This document shows, one piece after another, positions 25,812 through 33,711 of a stretch of 64,000 nt of DNA. The notes under the pieces were generated by a model. The model was not told where the DNA came from, did no database searches, and saw only the letters and a program-made list of their open reading frames with translations. The stretch spans positions 124,001 through 188,000 of the forward strand of contig CAJOCQ010000001.1 of assembly GCA_905233135.1 (NCBI GenBank), in the 5' to 3' direction. The position numbers were made by a program, and so were the translations under genes. The stretch comes from an uncultured Selenomonadaceae bacterium. Lineage in GTDB: Bacteria > Bacillota > Negativicutes > Selenomonadales > Selenomonadaceae. Each line of letters starts with the position of its first letter. The stretch's first letter is position 1.

Positions 25812-26974
25812 TTTAAATAAATCAACTCGTCATAATTTTTTTCGGTTTGAGAAATTTTGGCGGCGTCGAAATTTTGCGGCGTCAAAGAAAGTTCAACAAC
25901 TTTACCTTCTGCGCGAAGTTCGGACGCTTTTTTAATTGCCGCGCCGATATTTTTTTCATTGTAGCCGATATAAATATTTTTGTTTTGTACATTGCCCAAA
26001 ATTCCCTGCCGCTCGCAAGCTTGCAAAATTCTTTCAATGCCGAGCGCAAAACCCGTAGCAGGGCAAAAATCTTTCAGCATATTATCATAACGCCCGCCGC
26101 CCGCCAAGCTATAACCGACGCCCGGCGCGTACGCCTCAAAAACCATTCCCGTATAATATTCAAAATCCCGAATAATCCCCAAGTCGAAAATAATTTTGTC
26201 AGCAACGCCGTAAATTTCGGCAAGTTTATAAATTTCCTCAAGATTTTTTAAAGCGTCGAGAGATTTTTTATTTTTAACAAAGGCACGCGCAGTTTCCAAA
26301 ATTTCAATACCGCCGTTGAGTTTGGGAATTTTTTTGAGAGAATTTGCGGCGTTTTTATCGAGTTCCAGTGCGTCAACAAATTTTTCAAGTTCAACAATAT
26401 TATGACGTTCAAGAAAATTTTTAATTTCGGAAATTGCGGCGGCGGACAAATTATTTTCTTCCATTAAGCCGTTGGCAAATTCGACTTGCCCCAAGCAAAT
26501 TGTAAAATCTTTCAGCCCTGCAACTTTCAAACTTTGCGCGGCAAGTGCGATAATTTCCGCGTCGGCAAAGGCATTTGATACGCCCAAAAGTTCCACGCCC
26601 GCCTGATAAAATTCGCATTGCCTGTCGGGTTGATTTTTTCTGAATCTGAAAACGCTTGTATTGTAAGAAAGTTTCAGCGGCAGCGGCGAATTTTTTAACC
26701 TGCTCATAACGAGCCGCGCAATAGGCGTTGTCATTTCGTGATGCAATGCAAGCGTGCGGTTATTTTGGTCGAACATTTTAAATAAATTCGATTCAATTTC
26801 GAGCCCGCCCGCGTTGGTCAAAGTTTCCAAAAATTCCATTGTCGGCGTTACAACTTCTTCGTAGCCGAATGCTGAAAAAAGTTGCGCCAATTTATTTTCA
26901 ATGGCGCGTTTAGCCGCCGCCTCACGCGGCAGAAAATCCCGCGTCCCGTACGGTGTTTCCAAAATTTTTGACAA
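25808..26974 (-). CDS. hisZ: ATP phosphoribosyltransferase regulatory subunit HisZ
   Basis: HisZ is a catalytically inactive histidyl-tRNA synthetase paralogue that activates short-form HisG. The 388-residue protein begins with TPYGTRDFLPREAA and has the class II synthetase-like segments TPIARLVMSRL and AGGGRYDNM, but it lacks the C-terminal anticodon-binding domain of HisS. The TTG start has GGGAG eight bases upstream, inside the end of pgeF, and the intergenic gap is three bases. Confidence 0.95.
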   Translation of the reverse strand: MSKILETPYGTRDFLPREAAAKRAIENKLAQLFSAFGYEEVVTPTMEFLETLTNAGGLEIESNLFKMFDQNNRTLALHHEMTTPIARLVMSRLKNSPLPLKLSYNTSVFRFRKNQPDRQCEFYQAGVELLGVSNAFADAEIIALAAQSLKVAGLKDFTICLGQVEFANGLMEENNLSAAAISEIKNFLERHNIVELEKFVDALELDKNAANSLKKIPKLNGGIEILETARAFVKNKKSLDALKNLEEIYKLAEIYGVADKIIFDLGIIRDFEYYTGMVFEAYAPGVGYSLAGGGRYDNMLKDFCPATGFALGIERILQACERQGILGNVQNKNIYIGYNEKNIGAAIKKASELRAEGKVVELSLTPQNFDAAKISQTEKNYDELIYLK

Positions 26975-26977
26975 TTT

Positions 26978-27796
26978 TTACTCTCCCTTCAACGCAATAA
27001 CAGCGGCAATGCGTCCCGTTTCGCCGTGCGCCGCCCTGTACGAAAAATACCAATTAGAATTGCAACAAGTACATTCGCCCGCCACGTCAATATTTTTTGC
27101 AGGCAAGCCAATTTCCATAAGCTGAATTTTATTCGCCTGCCACAAGTCAAGAAAAGTTTTGCCGTCGCGTTCAATAATTAATTCGGAATTATTGGGAAAA
27201 GTTTCCGCGCAAATTTTTTTAACTTCTTCGCCAATTTCGTAACAGCAAGGACCGATTGAGGGCGCAATTCCTACCAAACAATTTTCAGGCGTTGTGCCGA
27301 AATTTTCAGCCATTGCAAGGAAAGTTTTCGCCGCAATTTTTTTCATAGTGCCCTTCCAGCCGCCGTGCGCAATTCCTACCGCCAAATTTTCAGTGTCAAC
27401 AAAAAGAATCGGTACACAATCTGCAAAGCAAAGCATTAACGGCAAATTTTTAACATTGGTAATAAGTGCGTCAGTTTCAGAGATTGAATCGGAATAGTTG
27501 AGACTGCCGCGCCCCCTGTGTTTTTCTTCAACTTTGAAAACTTTATCGCCGTGAATTTGATTCGGCGTAACAATATCTTCAAGATTAAATCCCAATGACA
27601 GCATAAATTTTTTTCTGTTAGCCAAAACATTTTCAGCGTTATCGCCGACGTGCAACGCCAAATTTAAACTGTCAAAAGGTTTTTGGCTGTAGCCGCCGAG
27701 CCGCGTGGAAATTGCGTGCGTTACCAATTCTTCAGGAAAACTTGAAAATTTCCCGTGCCAAAGATTTTGCTCATTTCGCTTTAAAAAATAACTCAT
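26978..27796 (-). CDS. pgeF: PgeF/YfiH-family purine nucleoside phosphorylase (laccase domain)
   Basis: This 272-residue protein belongs to the multicopper-polyphenol-oxidase-like (YfiH) family, shown in other bacteria to phosphorolyse purine nucleosides and, in E. coli, linked to peptidoglycan editing. Diagnostic are TRLGGYSQKPFDSLNLALHVGD, the zinc-site residues in FADCVPIL and AHGGWKGT, and GPSIGPCCYEIG-like GIAPSIGPCC. The ATG overlaps the preceding PIN gene stop by ATGA. Confidence 0.94.
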   Translation of the reverse strand: MSYFLKRNEQNLWHGKFSSFPEELVTHAISTRLGGYSQKPFDSLNLALHVGDNAENVLANRKKFMLSLGFNLEDIVTPNQIHGDKVFKVEEKHRGRGSLNYSDSISETDALITNVKNLPLMLCFADCVPILFVDTENLAVGIAHGGWKGTMKKIAAKTFLAMAENFGTTPENCLVGIAPSIGPCCYEIGEEVKKICAETFPNNSELIIERDGKTFLDLWQANKIQLMEIGLPAKNIDVAGECTCCNSNWYFSYRAAHGETGRIAAVIALKGE

Positions 27797-28101
27797 TCAG
27801 TAAAACTCCATTCTTCAACCGTCGCGCAGGTAATTTCTTTAAAATTTTTCAACTGCTTATCGTTCGTCAAAAATAAATCGCAATCGTTAATACTTGCCGC
27901 CGCCAACTGTAAAGAGTCAGGCGTTTTGAAGTGCTGGTATTCTGCGCGGATTTCTGCCGCTTTTATTGCTGTTGTTATATCGATATTGCAAATATCAATT
28001 TGACATTCGTCCAAAAATTTCAAAAATGCATTTTCCGCCTTAAGATTTTTTGTGCGGTATGGATAAACCAAATATTCAGTGCAAGTAATGCTTGAAGTCA
28101 T
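27793..28101 (-). pseudogene. PIN-domain (VapC-like) toxin lacking its N-terminus
   Basis: The 102 readable residues match a PIN ribonuclease: the conserved Glu in TCTEYLVYPYR, the Asp in TPDSLQLAAAS and the C-terminal LTNDKQLKNF. The first strand with the essential IDTN-type Asp is missing. In the same frame, homology continues upstream for about 15 residues (IFDLIFNESS) with no ATG, GTG or TTG and runs directly into the antitoxin gene. I infer a deletion of about 25 codons at the junction. With one of the metal-binding acidic residues gone, it should be inactive. The remaining frame stays coupled to pgeF by an ATGA overlap. Confidence 0.65.
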
Positions 28102-28144
28102 AACAGCGGCTGAACTTTCATTAAATATTAAATCAAAAATTTTT

Positions 28145-28360
28145 TTAAAATTCCCTGTCGTCGCGCAACTCCTTTATATAATTTTCAACTTTTTCTACAC
28201 TGCCGAATAAATCGCCGGCACTTCCTGCATATTTTTCAATGTCAATTTTTCTTTTTGGCGGATTTAAATTTTGTTCTTGAATCAGCTTGAGTAACGCCAA
28301 TAAATTTTTTTCCGGCATTTCTTCAACCAATTTCAATGCTTGTTGTCTTAAATCTGTCAT
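28145..28360 (-). CDS. Small antitoxin-like protein paired with the PIN gene
   Basis: A 71-residue protein that starts TDLRQQALKLVEEMPEKNLLALLKLIQE and ends ENYIKELRDDREF. This organisation is seen in antitoxins encoded immediately before PIN toxins: a helical N-terminus and a short charged tail ending in a R-x-D-R-E-F-like motif. The ATG has AAAGGAAG upstream. Since the toxin is truncated, it is probably an orphan antitoxin. The identification rests on pattern and position, not on a named family. Confidence 0.65.
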   Translation of the reverse strand: MTDLRQQALKLVEEMPEKNLLALLKLIQEQNLNPPKRKIDIEKYAGSAGDLFGSVEKVENYIKELRDDREF

Positions 28361-28374
28361 TTTTTACACTTCCT

Positions 28375-29949
28375 TTAAATACAAACGCCGCAACGCTTGC
28401 AGCCGTCGAAACAAGCGGGCGTAGATTTTAAAGCCGCTGCCCGTTCAAATTCTGCGCGAAGATATTTTTTGCTGAATCCCATATCCAAAAAATCCCACGC
28501 CAAAATTTCGTCAGCCGCCCGCGCCTGCAAGTATAAATTTTCGTCAACTTGATTTTCGCGCAGGACTTGTAAAAATTTCTGCGGCGAATCTGATTGTATT
28601 ACAAATTCCGCAATTCGTCTATCACCACGCGAAAGTATCGCCTGCACTTCGGCGGCTTTTATTGATTCTGAAATTATTTCGACGCCGCGCAGATTTTTTA
28701 AGCCCGTGCGCAAAATTTTTAATGCCGCGTTCAAATATTTTTTATCTGCGAAGTTCGCCCATTGAAACGGCGTAAAAGGTTTTGGTACAAAGGGATTGAC
28801 GCTCAAAGTTAATTTGCCCGCGCCGACAAATTTTTTCAGCCGCGCCGTCAAGTTTACAATTTCTTCAACGTCAGCAAGTTCTTCAAACGGCAAGCCTATC
28901 ATAAAATAAAGTTTGAAATTTTTAATCCCCGCCGCAATTCCCAACTCAACCGCCGTAAAAATATTTTCTTCAGTGATTGACTTGTTGACGACGGCGCGCA
29001 TTTTTTCGCTTCCGACTTCGGGCGCAACCGTCAAAGTTTTCAAGCCGCTTTTAACCAACGCCTCAACCAATTCTTTAGTAACTGAATCTGCGCGAAATGA
29101 CGCAACAGACATTTCCAAATTTGCGTCGAGAATATATTTGCAAAGTTCGTTAATCTGCGGATAATCTGAAATTGCCGCGCCCATTAAGCCAATTTTTTTA
29201 CCGTAAATTTTGGCGGCGTCAACTTCAGCCTTCAAAGTTTCAAGCGAACGGTTACGCGGTTTTCTGAAACAATAGCCCGCCATACAAAAGCGGCAATGGT
29301 GCCCGCAGCCGCGCGCAGTTTCAATCAGATACATATTAAATTCTGTATCGTCAGTGATAATCACGGAGTGTGCGGGGAACTCGTCAAGATTTTTCAACCA
29401 TTGGCGCGAAACTTTTTTCTTAAAAATTGGAACGTACACGCCCGCAATTTGCGAAAGTTTTTCCAATGTTTCAAGGCGCGGCAAATTTTCTTGCAAAACT
29501 TCCATTAGCGGCGGCAAAATTACTTCACCTTCGCCGATAACAAAGGCGTCAAAAATCAATGACAGCGGCTCAGGGTTGAAAGTTGCACAAGGTCCGCCCG
29601 CAATAATTATCGGGTCAAATTTCGTACGTTCGGCGGCGCGAAGTTTTATTTTCGCAAGCTGCAACATTTTTACAACGTTGAAATAATCTTGCTCGAATGA
29701 AACCGCAAAACCTATTGCGTTAAATTTGTTCAGCGGCGTTTTAGTTTCGACGCTTGCAACTTCAGGCAAAAAAAATCTTTCGCACGAAACATTTTGCATT
29801 TCGTTCAACAGTTTGTAAATTATGTGAATCCCCAAGTTCGACATTCCGACGTTGTACAAATTCGGATAAACCAACGCAAATTTAAATTGTGCGCCGCTTT
29901 TTAAAATGTAGCCGCGTTCTTTTGATAATCTTGAAAAATCTTGCCGCAA
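28375..29949 (-). CDS. TIGR03960-type B12-binding/radical SAM protein
   Basis: A 524-residue radical SAM protein. Its N-terminal part (VYPNLYNVGMSNLGIHIIYKLLN and a GGP-containing strand) resembles cobalamin-binding domains. The cluster motif is CGHHCRFCMAGY (CxxxCxxC), followed by the radical SAM barrel (SVASFRADSVT, LTVAPEVGSEKMR). It ends with a Cys-rich tail CFDGCKRCGVCI. This is the N-terminal half of a family often adjacent or fused to a DUF2344 protein (TIGR03936), and that partner is not here. The reaction is not known. The start is the TTG at 29949, five bases after GGAGG; a longer frame upstream only translates repeat family B. Confidence 0.9.
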   Translation of the reverse strand: MRQDFSRLSKERGYILKSGAQFKFALVYPNLYNVGMSNLGIHIIYKLLNEMQNVSCERFFLPEVASVETKTPLNKFNAIGFAVSFEQDYFNVVKMLQLAKIKLRAAERTKFDPIIIAGGPCATFNPEPLSLIFDAFVIGEGEVILPPLMEVLQENLPRLETLEKLSQIAGVYVPIFKKKVSRQWLKNLDEFPAHSVIITDDTEFNMYLIETARGCGHHCRFCMAGYCFRKPRNRSLETLKAEVDAAKIYGKKIGLMGAAISDYPQINELCKYILDANLEMSVASFRADSVTKELVEALVKSGLKTLTVAPEVGSEKMRAVVNKSITEENIFTAVELGIAAGIKNFKLYFMIGLPFEELADVEEIVNLTARLKKFVGAGKLTLSVNPFVPKPFTPFQWANFADKKYLNAALKILRTGLKNLRGVEIISESIKAAEVQAILSRGDRRIAEFVIQSDSPQKFLQVLRENQVDENLYLQARAADEILAWDFLDMGFSKKYLRAEFERAAALKSTPACFDGCKRCGVCI

Positions 29950-29992
29950 ATTTTTACCTCCAAAAAAAATTTTTTTATTGAATAAAAACAAA

Positions 29993-30107
29993 GGGCGGTC
30001 ACGGATGACCGCCCGCTCGCCGCGCCCGAAACGCAGGATGCGTTTCCAGCGCGGCTGTTTTCTTTCTTTGCTAGGCGTTTCTTTCTTTTGCGCCAAAAGA
30101 AAGAAAT
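29993..30107. repeat. Structured intergenic repeat family B, copy 2
   Basis: GGGCGGTCACGGATGACCGCCC hairpin (29993-30014) is followed by the block CGCGCCCGAAACGCAGGATG to CCAGCGCG, identical in its core to the copy at 6.8 kb, and by a pyrimidine hairpin TTTCTTTCTTTTG...CAAAAGAAAGAAA. It lies between the rodZ-like gene and the radical SAM gene. Confidence 0.8.
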
Positions 30108-30135
30108 GCCGACTTGAAAAAATTGCAAACAGCCC

Positions 30136-30951
30136 TTAATTAATCGTAAAAGTTCTTCTGACAACCGCGCCTGCGTCACCGAGCGTGCCGATATTTTCGC
30201 CGTTCATAGTGAATTGCGCCGCGCCCGCGTTGCCGACTAAAACGCTGATACTTTGGTTGCCTTTCCACGCTTGAGTTTGCCCCGCGTTAAACATTCCTTC
30301 AAACGCCACGTTGCCGTCAACAATAACGCGCGTCCAGCAATCGCCCGAAAAAGTTGCTTGGAGATTGACATCATTAACAGGCGGCGGAGCAACGGGCGCG
30401 GGCGGCGGAGTTTGCGGCACTTCGACAACCTGCGCGACTTGTTGGGGTTCAACTGCAGGTTTTTCAACGGCGGGCGCAGTAACTTTTTCTTTTTGCGCAA
30501 CTTCAACAGTTTCAGAATCCGAGCCGCTGAAGGCGTAAAAAATCCCGCCAAATAAAACAGCTATAAGTGCAACAGCCGCCGCAAGATATTTCCTTGAATC
30601 GGATTTAACATTTTCGGTTGAATCAGTTTGCTTTGAAGGATATTTTTGGCTGATATTTTTGGCGGCAATTTTATTTTCCGAATTTAAATTTTCGGGTTGA
30701 GAATCTTCGATTGCGCTTGCAACCGGCGTAATTTCGATAATGAATTGGCGGACTAAATCTTCGCCGTTGAGTTCCAAAAAATTCCCGTAATTTTTAATAA
30801 AGCCTTTGGCGTAAACTTCGCCCGGCAATTTGTCATATTCGCCTTTTTCGAGAGCTTCAAGATAAACGGAACGAATACTTGTACCTTCTTCGACGTCACG
30901 GAGTGAAAGTTTCTGCTTTTCGCGTTCTTTACGTAAAATGTCACCTATCAT
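30136..30951 (-). CDS. rodZ: RodZ-like helix-turn-helix membrane protein
   Basis: RodZ links the MreB cytoskeleton to the cell wall machinery. The 271-residue product has an N-terminal Cro-type HTH (IGDILRKEREKQKLSLRDVEEGTSIRSVYLEALEKG split over residues 2-37) and a single membrane segment near residues 125-145. A Pro/Val-rich periplasmic linker follows, then a DUF4115-like beta domain containing CWTRVIVDG and GNAGAAQFTMNGENIG. The ATG at 30951 is chosen by homology. AAAGGAAG is 32 bases upstream, but a small hairpin (CGAC/GTCG) between them could shorten the effective distance; an in-frame ACG eight bases after AAAGGAAG is the alternative. Confidence 0.88.
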   Translation of the reverse strand: MIGDILRKEREKQKLSLRDVEEGTSIRSVYLEALEKGEYDKLPGEVYAKGFIKNYGNFLELNGEDLVRQFIIEITPVASAIEDSQPENLNSENKIAAKNISQKYPSKQTDSTENVKSDSRKYLAAAVALIAVLFGGIFYAFSGSDSETVEVAQKEKVTAPAVEKPAVEPQQVAQVVEVPQTPPPAPVAPPPVNDVNLQATFSGDCWTRVIVDGNVAFEGMFNAGQTQAWKGNQSISVLVGNAGAAQFTMNGENIGTLGDAGAVVRRTFTIN

Positions 30952-31083
30952 AAAAGTGGCGCGACAGTAAGTCGTGCCGTTCGCTTCCTTTCTTTTAAGG
31001 TTTGAAAATTTCTTTCGGGCGTTAATTCTACAGTAAAATATTAATAAATGCAAGTTATAAAAAATTCTGCCAATTTGCGTAAC

Positions 31084-31111
31084 AAAAAAGGAAAGTGCAA
31101 TAACACTTTCC
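31084..31111 (-). terminator. Intrinsic terminator
   Basis: On the minus strand GGAAAGTG/CACTTTCC with a six-base loop followed by six T. It ends the three-gene unknown cluster before rodZ. Confidence 0.85.
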
Positions 31112-31124
31112 CAACAATAAAAAA

Positions 31125-31601
31125 TTATTTTTCGGTTTTAATGCCCGTCAATTCGTCAAATTTTTGTTCAACGGGTTTTTCGGCGTCAGCCTTTGCAACT
31201 TTTTCCTTTTCGGCTTCAATTTTAACTTCGGGGGTAATTTCGGGGGCGGAAATTGGAAATTCGATAATTTTTAATTTCTGAATAGTTTTAGCCGCGCCTT
31301 CTTCCAAGAGTGAAATATCGCGCAATTCGCTTTCATTGGCGAGCTTGTGCCATTTATCTTCGTCATCTTTGAAGAACATTTCAAAGGCAAGGTAAAAATG
31401 TTTTTCTTCGGCGGCTTTGATATAAAATTTGCCCGCGCTGTAATGCAAGCCCTTTTTTTCGTGTTCAATAATAACATCGTCGAGGCGGCTTGAAACAACG
31501 TCCGCAATATCTTCGATTTTCATATTGGGGTTAATCAAATTTTTAAAGAAGTCCTTGATATTCTCAACAGCCATTTCGATTGATTTTTTTGTAATAGCCA
31601 C
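31125..31601 (-). CDS. Hypothetical soluble protein
   Basis: A 158-residue charged protein with no membrane segment. The N-terminal half is helical (EMAVENIKDFFKNLINPNMKIEDIADVV), the middle is alpha/beta, and the C-terminus is a Glu/Lys/Ala/Pro-rich tail ending in FDELTGIKTEK. I do not recognise a family. The GTG at 31601 has GAGG nine bases upstream. It follows a small membrane protein gene by 15 bases and is probably cotranscribed with it. Confidence 0.75.
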   Translation of the reverse strand: MAITKKSIEMAVENIKDFFKNLINPNMKIEDIADVVSSRLDDVIIEHEKKGLHYSAGKFYIKAAEEKHFYLAFEMFFKDDEDKWHKLANESELRDISLLEEGAAKTIQKLKIIEFPISAPEITPEVKIEAEKEKVAKADAEKPVEQKFDELTGIKTEK

Positions 31602-31616
31602 AGCAATTCACCTCGC

Positions 31617-31964
31617 TTAAACTTGTAATTGAAGTTCTTGTTCATAACGGGCGGTAACGTCGGTTTCTTTTTCGGTTAAGCCGGCTTTAGCCCATTCGGG
31701 AACTTGCGATTCGTCAATTTCGCGCGTGGTAGTTTTTTCAATCCATTTGCCGTTTTCCTTGTAATAAAGGCGGTGTACAAGTTTTAATGCGCCGTCTTGA
31801 ATGTTGGAAAAAAGTTTTGCGGTGTAGCCTTCGACGCCCAATTTTTTCAATGAGGCTTGAAGTTCCGTCATTAATTCTTGAAGCCACTTTGTGACTTCTT
31901 CCCAATTTGTGACGACCAAATAGCCGCCGACGAGTGCGCCCAATCCTACCAAAACAGGAATCAT
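31617..31964 (-). CDS. Small membrane-anchored hypothetical protein
   Basis: A 115-residue protein with one N-terminal membrane segment (about residues 2-20, IPVLVGLGALVGGYLVVT). It is followed by an amphipathic region (WEEVTKWLQELMTELQASLKKL) and a soluble tail with VHRLYYKENGKWIEKTTT. No family is recognised. AAAGGAGAGG lies eight bases before the ATG. Together with the next gene it may form a membrane protein and soluble partner pair. Confidence 0.75.
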   Translation of the reverse strand: MIPVLVGLGALVGGYLVVTNWEEVTKWLQELMTELQASLKKLGVEGYTAKLFSNIQDGALKLVHRLYYKENGKWIEKTTTREIDESQVPEWAKAGLTEKETDVTARYEQELQLQV

Positions 31965-31980
31965 TGAAAACCTCTCCTTT

Positions 31981-32056
31981 TGTAGTGTTATAGTGGTGTA
32001 GTGTTATAGTGTGATAGTAATAAAATTATCGCACTATCCGACTACCAAACTATCTG
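31981..32056. repeat. Simple-repeat hairpin at a gene end
   Basis: Several variants of TAGTGTTATAG and TAGTGTGATAG are followed by complementary CACTATC, ACTACC and CTATC units, so the region folds back on itself. Its last bases overlap the stop codon of the next gene. Confidence 0.6.
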
Positions 32057-32961
32057 ATTGAAATTCTCGCGTATTCTTCAAGATAATCTGCAAAAGTCAT
32101 ATGCCCGTTTTCTGAAGAGCCGCTCTTGCCGACTTCTTTCAGTGTCATATTATAAATTACAGATTCAATGCTGCCCGGCACCAAATATTCCCAATTTTTA
32201 TAATCGTAAGCGCGTTCGGAAATTGTATTTTGCGGATGCCCAATAACTTCCAATTCGCTCAAAAATTGAATTTGTTTAGTTTTCGGGCGAAGGTAATAAT
32301 GTTCCAAGAAAAATTTTTTGTGTTGCAAAACGTCAGTATCGACGGGATTAAATTTTTTGCCTTTTTCCTCTGCAACCGAAATTTCGCCGTTGGTTGTATC
32401 GTTGATATATTCTGCCAAATCGTCGGGCAAATCCGAATTATCGGGATTAATTTCAATCATTCTAATCCAAACATCCAACATATATTCGCTCGCCGAATAC
32501 GGCACGCGCCGCCAAGAAACGCTCTGCTTGTCAAGATAATATGTGTAAGTATCGTCCATAGCCAATTTTACAAAGCGGGATTTTTGCGTTTTCAAATGTT
32601 TCTTTTTTTCGTTATCGCGCAGGCGGTCATTGACGCGGCTCGGCGGCAAAATTTTTTCATTTTTTGAAGCTGCAGGTTTATCAATTACTACAACTGCATT
32701 TTCGTCTTCAAAATTATTTTTTGGCTGAACGTTTTCTGTTACGGGATTTTCGGAATTATTTTTGGAAGTCTTATTGAAAACCAAAGTTTCGCCAAAATCC
32801 GCGTTGTCAGAAAATTCGCCTTTGAAGGGCGTATCGACAGATTTATTTTCGTTTTCAAAATTTTCGCCGAAAGTTTCAACCTTGTCCGCCGAAACTTGAG
32901 GAGCATTTATAAACAACGCCGTTGCAACCGCTGCGCAGGCGAAATATTTTTTATTTTTCAA
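32050..32961 (-). CDS. Secreted hypothetical protein
   Basis: A 303-residue exported protein: signal peptide MKNKKYFACAAVATALFINA-PQVSA, then a low-complexity Asn/Glu-rich region to about residue 120, then a folded domain with YTYYLDKQSVSWRRVPYS and MLDVWIRMIEI. This domain is typical of secreted proteins that describe a DUF-like beta domain in Negativicutes, and no function is known to me. The GTG at 32970 is part of the ribosome binding site, whereas the TTG at 32961 is eight bases after GAGG, so the latter is used. Confidence 0.75.
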   Translation of the reverse strand: MKNKKYFACAAVATALFINAPQVSADKVETFGENFENENKSVDTPFKGEFSDNADFGETLVFNKTSKNNSENPVTENVQPKNNFEDENAVVVIDKPAASKNEKILPPSRVNDRLRDNEKKKHLKTQKSRFVKLAMDDTYTYYLDKQSVSWRRVPYSASEYMLDVWIRMIEINPDNSDLPDDLAEYINDTTNGEISVAEEKGKKFNPVDTDVLQHKKFFLEHYYLRPKTKQIQFLSELEVIGHPQNTISERAYDYKNWEYLVPGSIESVIYNMTLKEVGKSGSSENGHMTFADYLEEYARISIR

Positions 32962-33006
32962 GGGAATCACCTCGCTTTTAAATTCTACTTTACAAAAAAA
33001 ATTCCT

Positions 33007-33711
33007 TTAAAGCAACGGATTTTTTGAAGGAGTTCCGGCTTTGCGTGGAAATTTTTTTGGCGTAGATTTTTTCTTTTCGATATAAATAACTGCGCGATTG
33101 TCGGGAATTTCGGGCAAAGTTTTTTCAGCGCAAATAATTTTTCCGCCGCCGAGAATTTTTACCGCGTTTTCAGCCTCTGCAACCTCTTCCAAAAATTGTT
33201 TGCCCTTCAACGCCGCAAAAGTTCCGCCAATCTTTACAAACGGCAAGCAGTATTCAGAAATAATATTAAGCTTTGCAACAGCCCGCGCCGTTACCAAATC
33301 AAAACTTTCACGAAAATTATTTTCCCGCGCCAAATCTTCCGCGCGCCCGTGTATGCAAGTTACTTTTTGTAAATTTAATTCTGCAACAACTTTTTTTAAA
33401 AATTCTACGCGCTTTGAAAGTGAATCAAGCAAAAAAATTTCTACATTCGGCTTGAAAATTTTTATTGGAATTGCGGGGAATCCTGCGCCCGTTCCAACGT
33501 CCAAAATTTTTTTGACGCCTGCAAATTTTTCTTCGTTCCACAATTTCAACGAGTCCATAACGTGTTTTATTGCAAATTCTTTTTCGTCCGTTATCGCCGT
33601 CAAATTTATTTTCGTGTTCCAGTCTATTACCAATTCGTAAAATTTTTGAAATTGATTTAACTGCTCTTCGCGCAGATTTACGTATTTTGACAAAATTTCG
33701 CTAAACATCAT
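33007..33711 (-). CDS. rsmG: 16S rRNA (guanine-527-N7) methyltransferase
   Basis: RsmG (GidB) methylates G527 of 16S rRNA with SAM. The 234-residue protein has INLTAI near residue 35, the SAM-binding motif [25 protein letters not shown] and the TARAVAKL motif, all diagnostic. A basic tail [14 protein letters not shown] follows the family domain. The ATGATG start overlaps the guaA stop, so translation is coupled to guaA, an uncommon partner for rsmG, which is often next to mnmG. Confidence 0.96.
   Translation of the reverse strand: MMFSEILSKYVNLREEQLNQFQKFYELVIDWNTKINLTAITDEKEFAIKHVMDSLKLWNEEKFAGVKKILDVGTGAGFPAIPIKIFKPNVEIFLLDSLSKRVEFLKKVVAELNLQKVTCIHGRAEDLARENNFRESFDLVTARAVAKLNIISEYCLPFVKIGGTFAALKGKQFLEEVAEAENAVKILGGGKIICAEKTLPEIPDNRAVIYIEKKKSTPKKFPRKAGTPSKNPLL

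Noticed and set aside
29950-30096. In-frame extension upstream of the radical SAM gene
   Set aside because: Same repeat-derived peptide; a GGAGG five bases before TTG 29949 sets the start.
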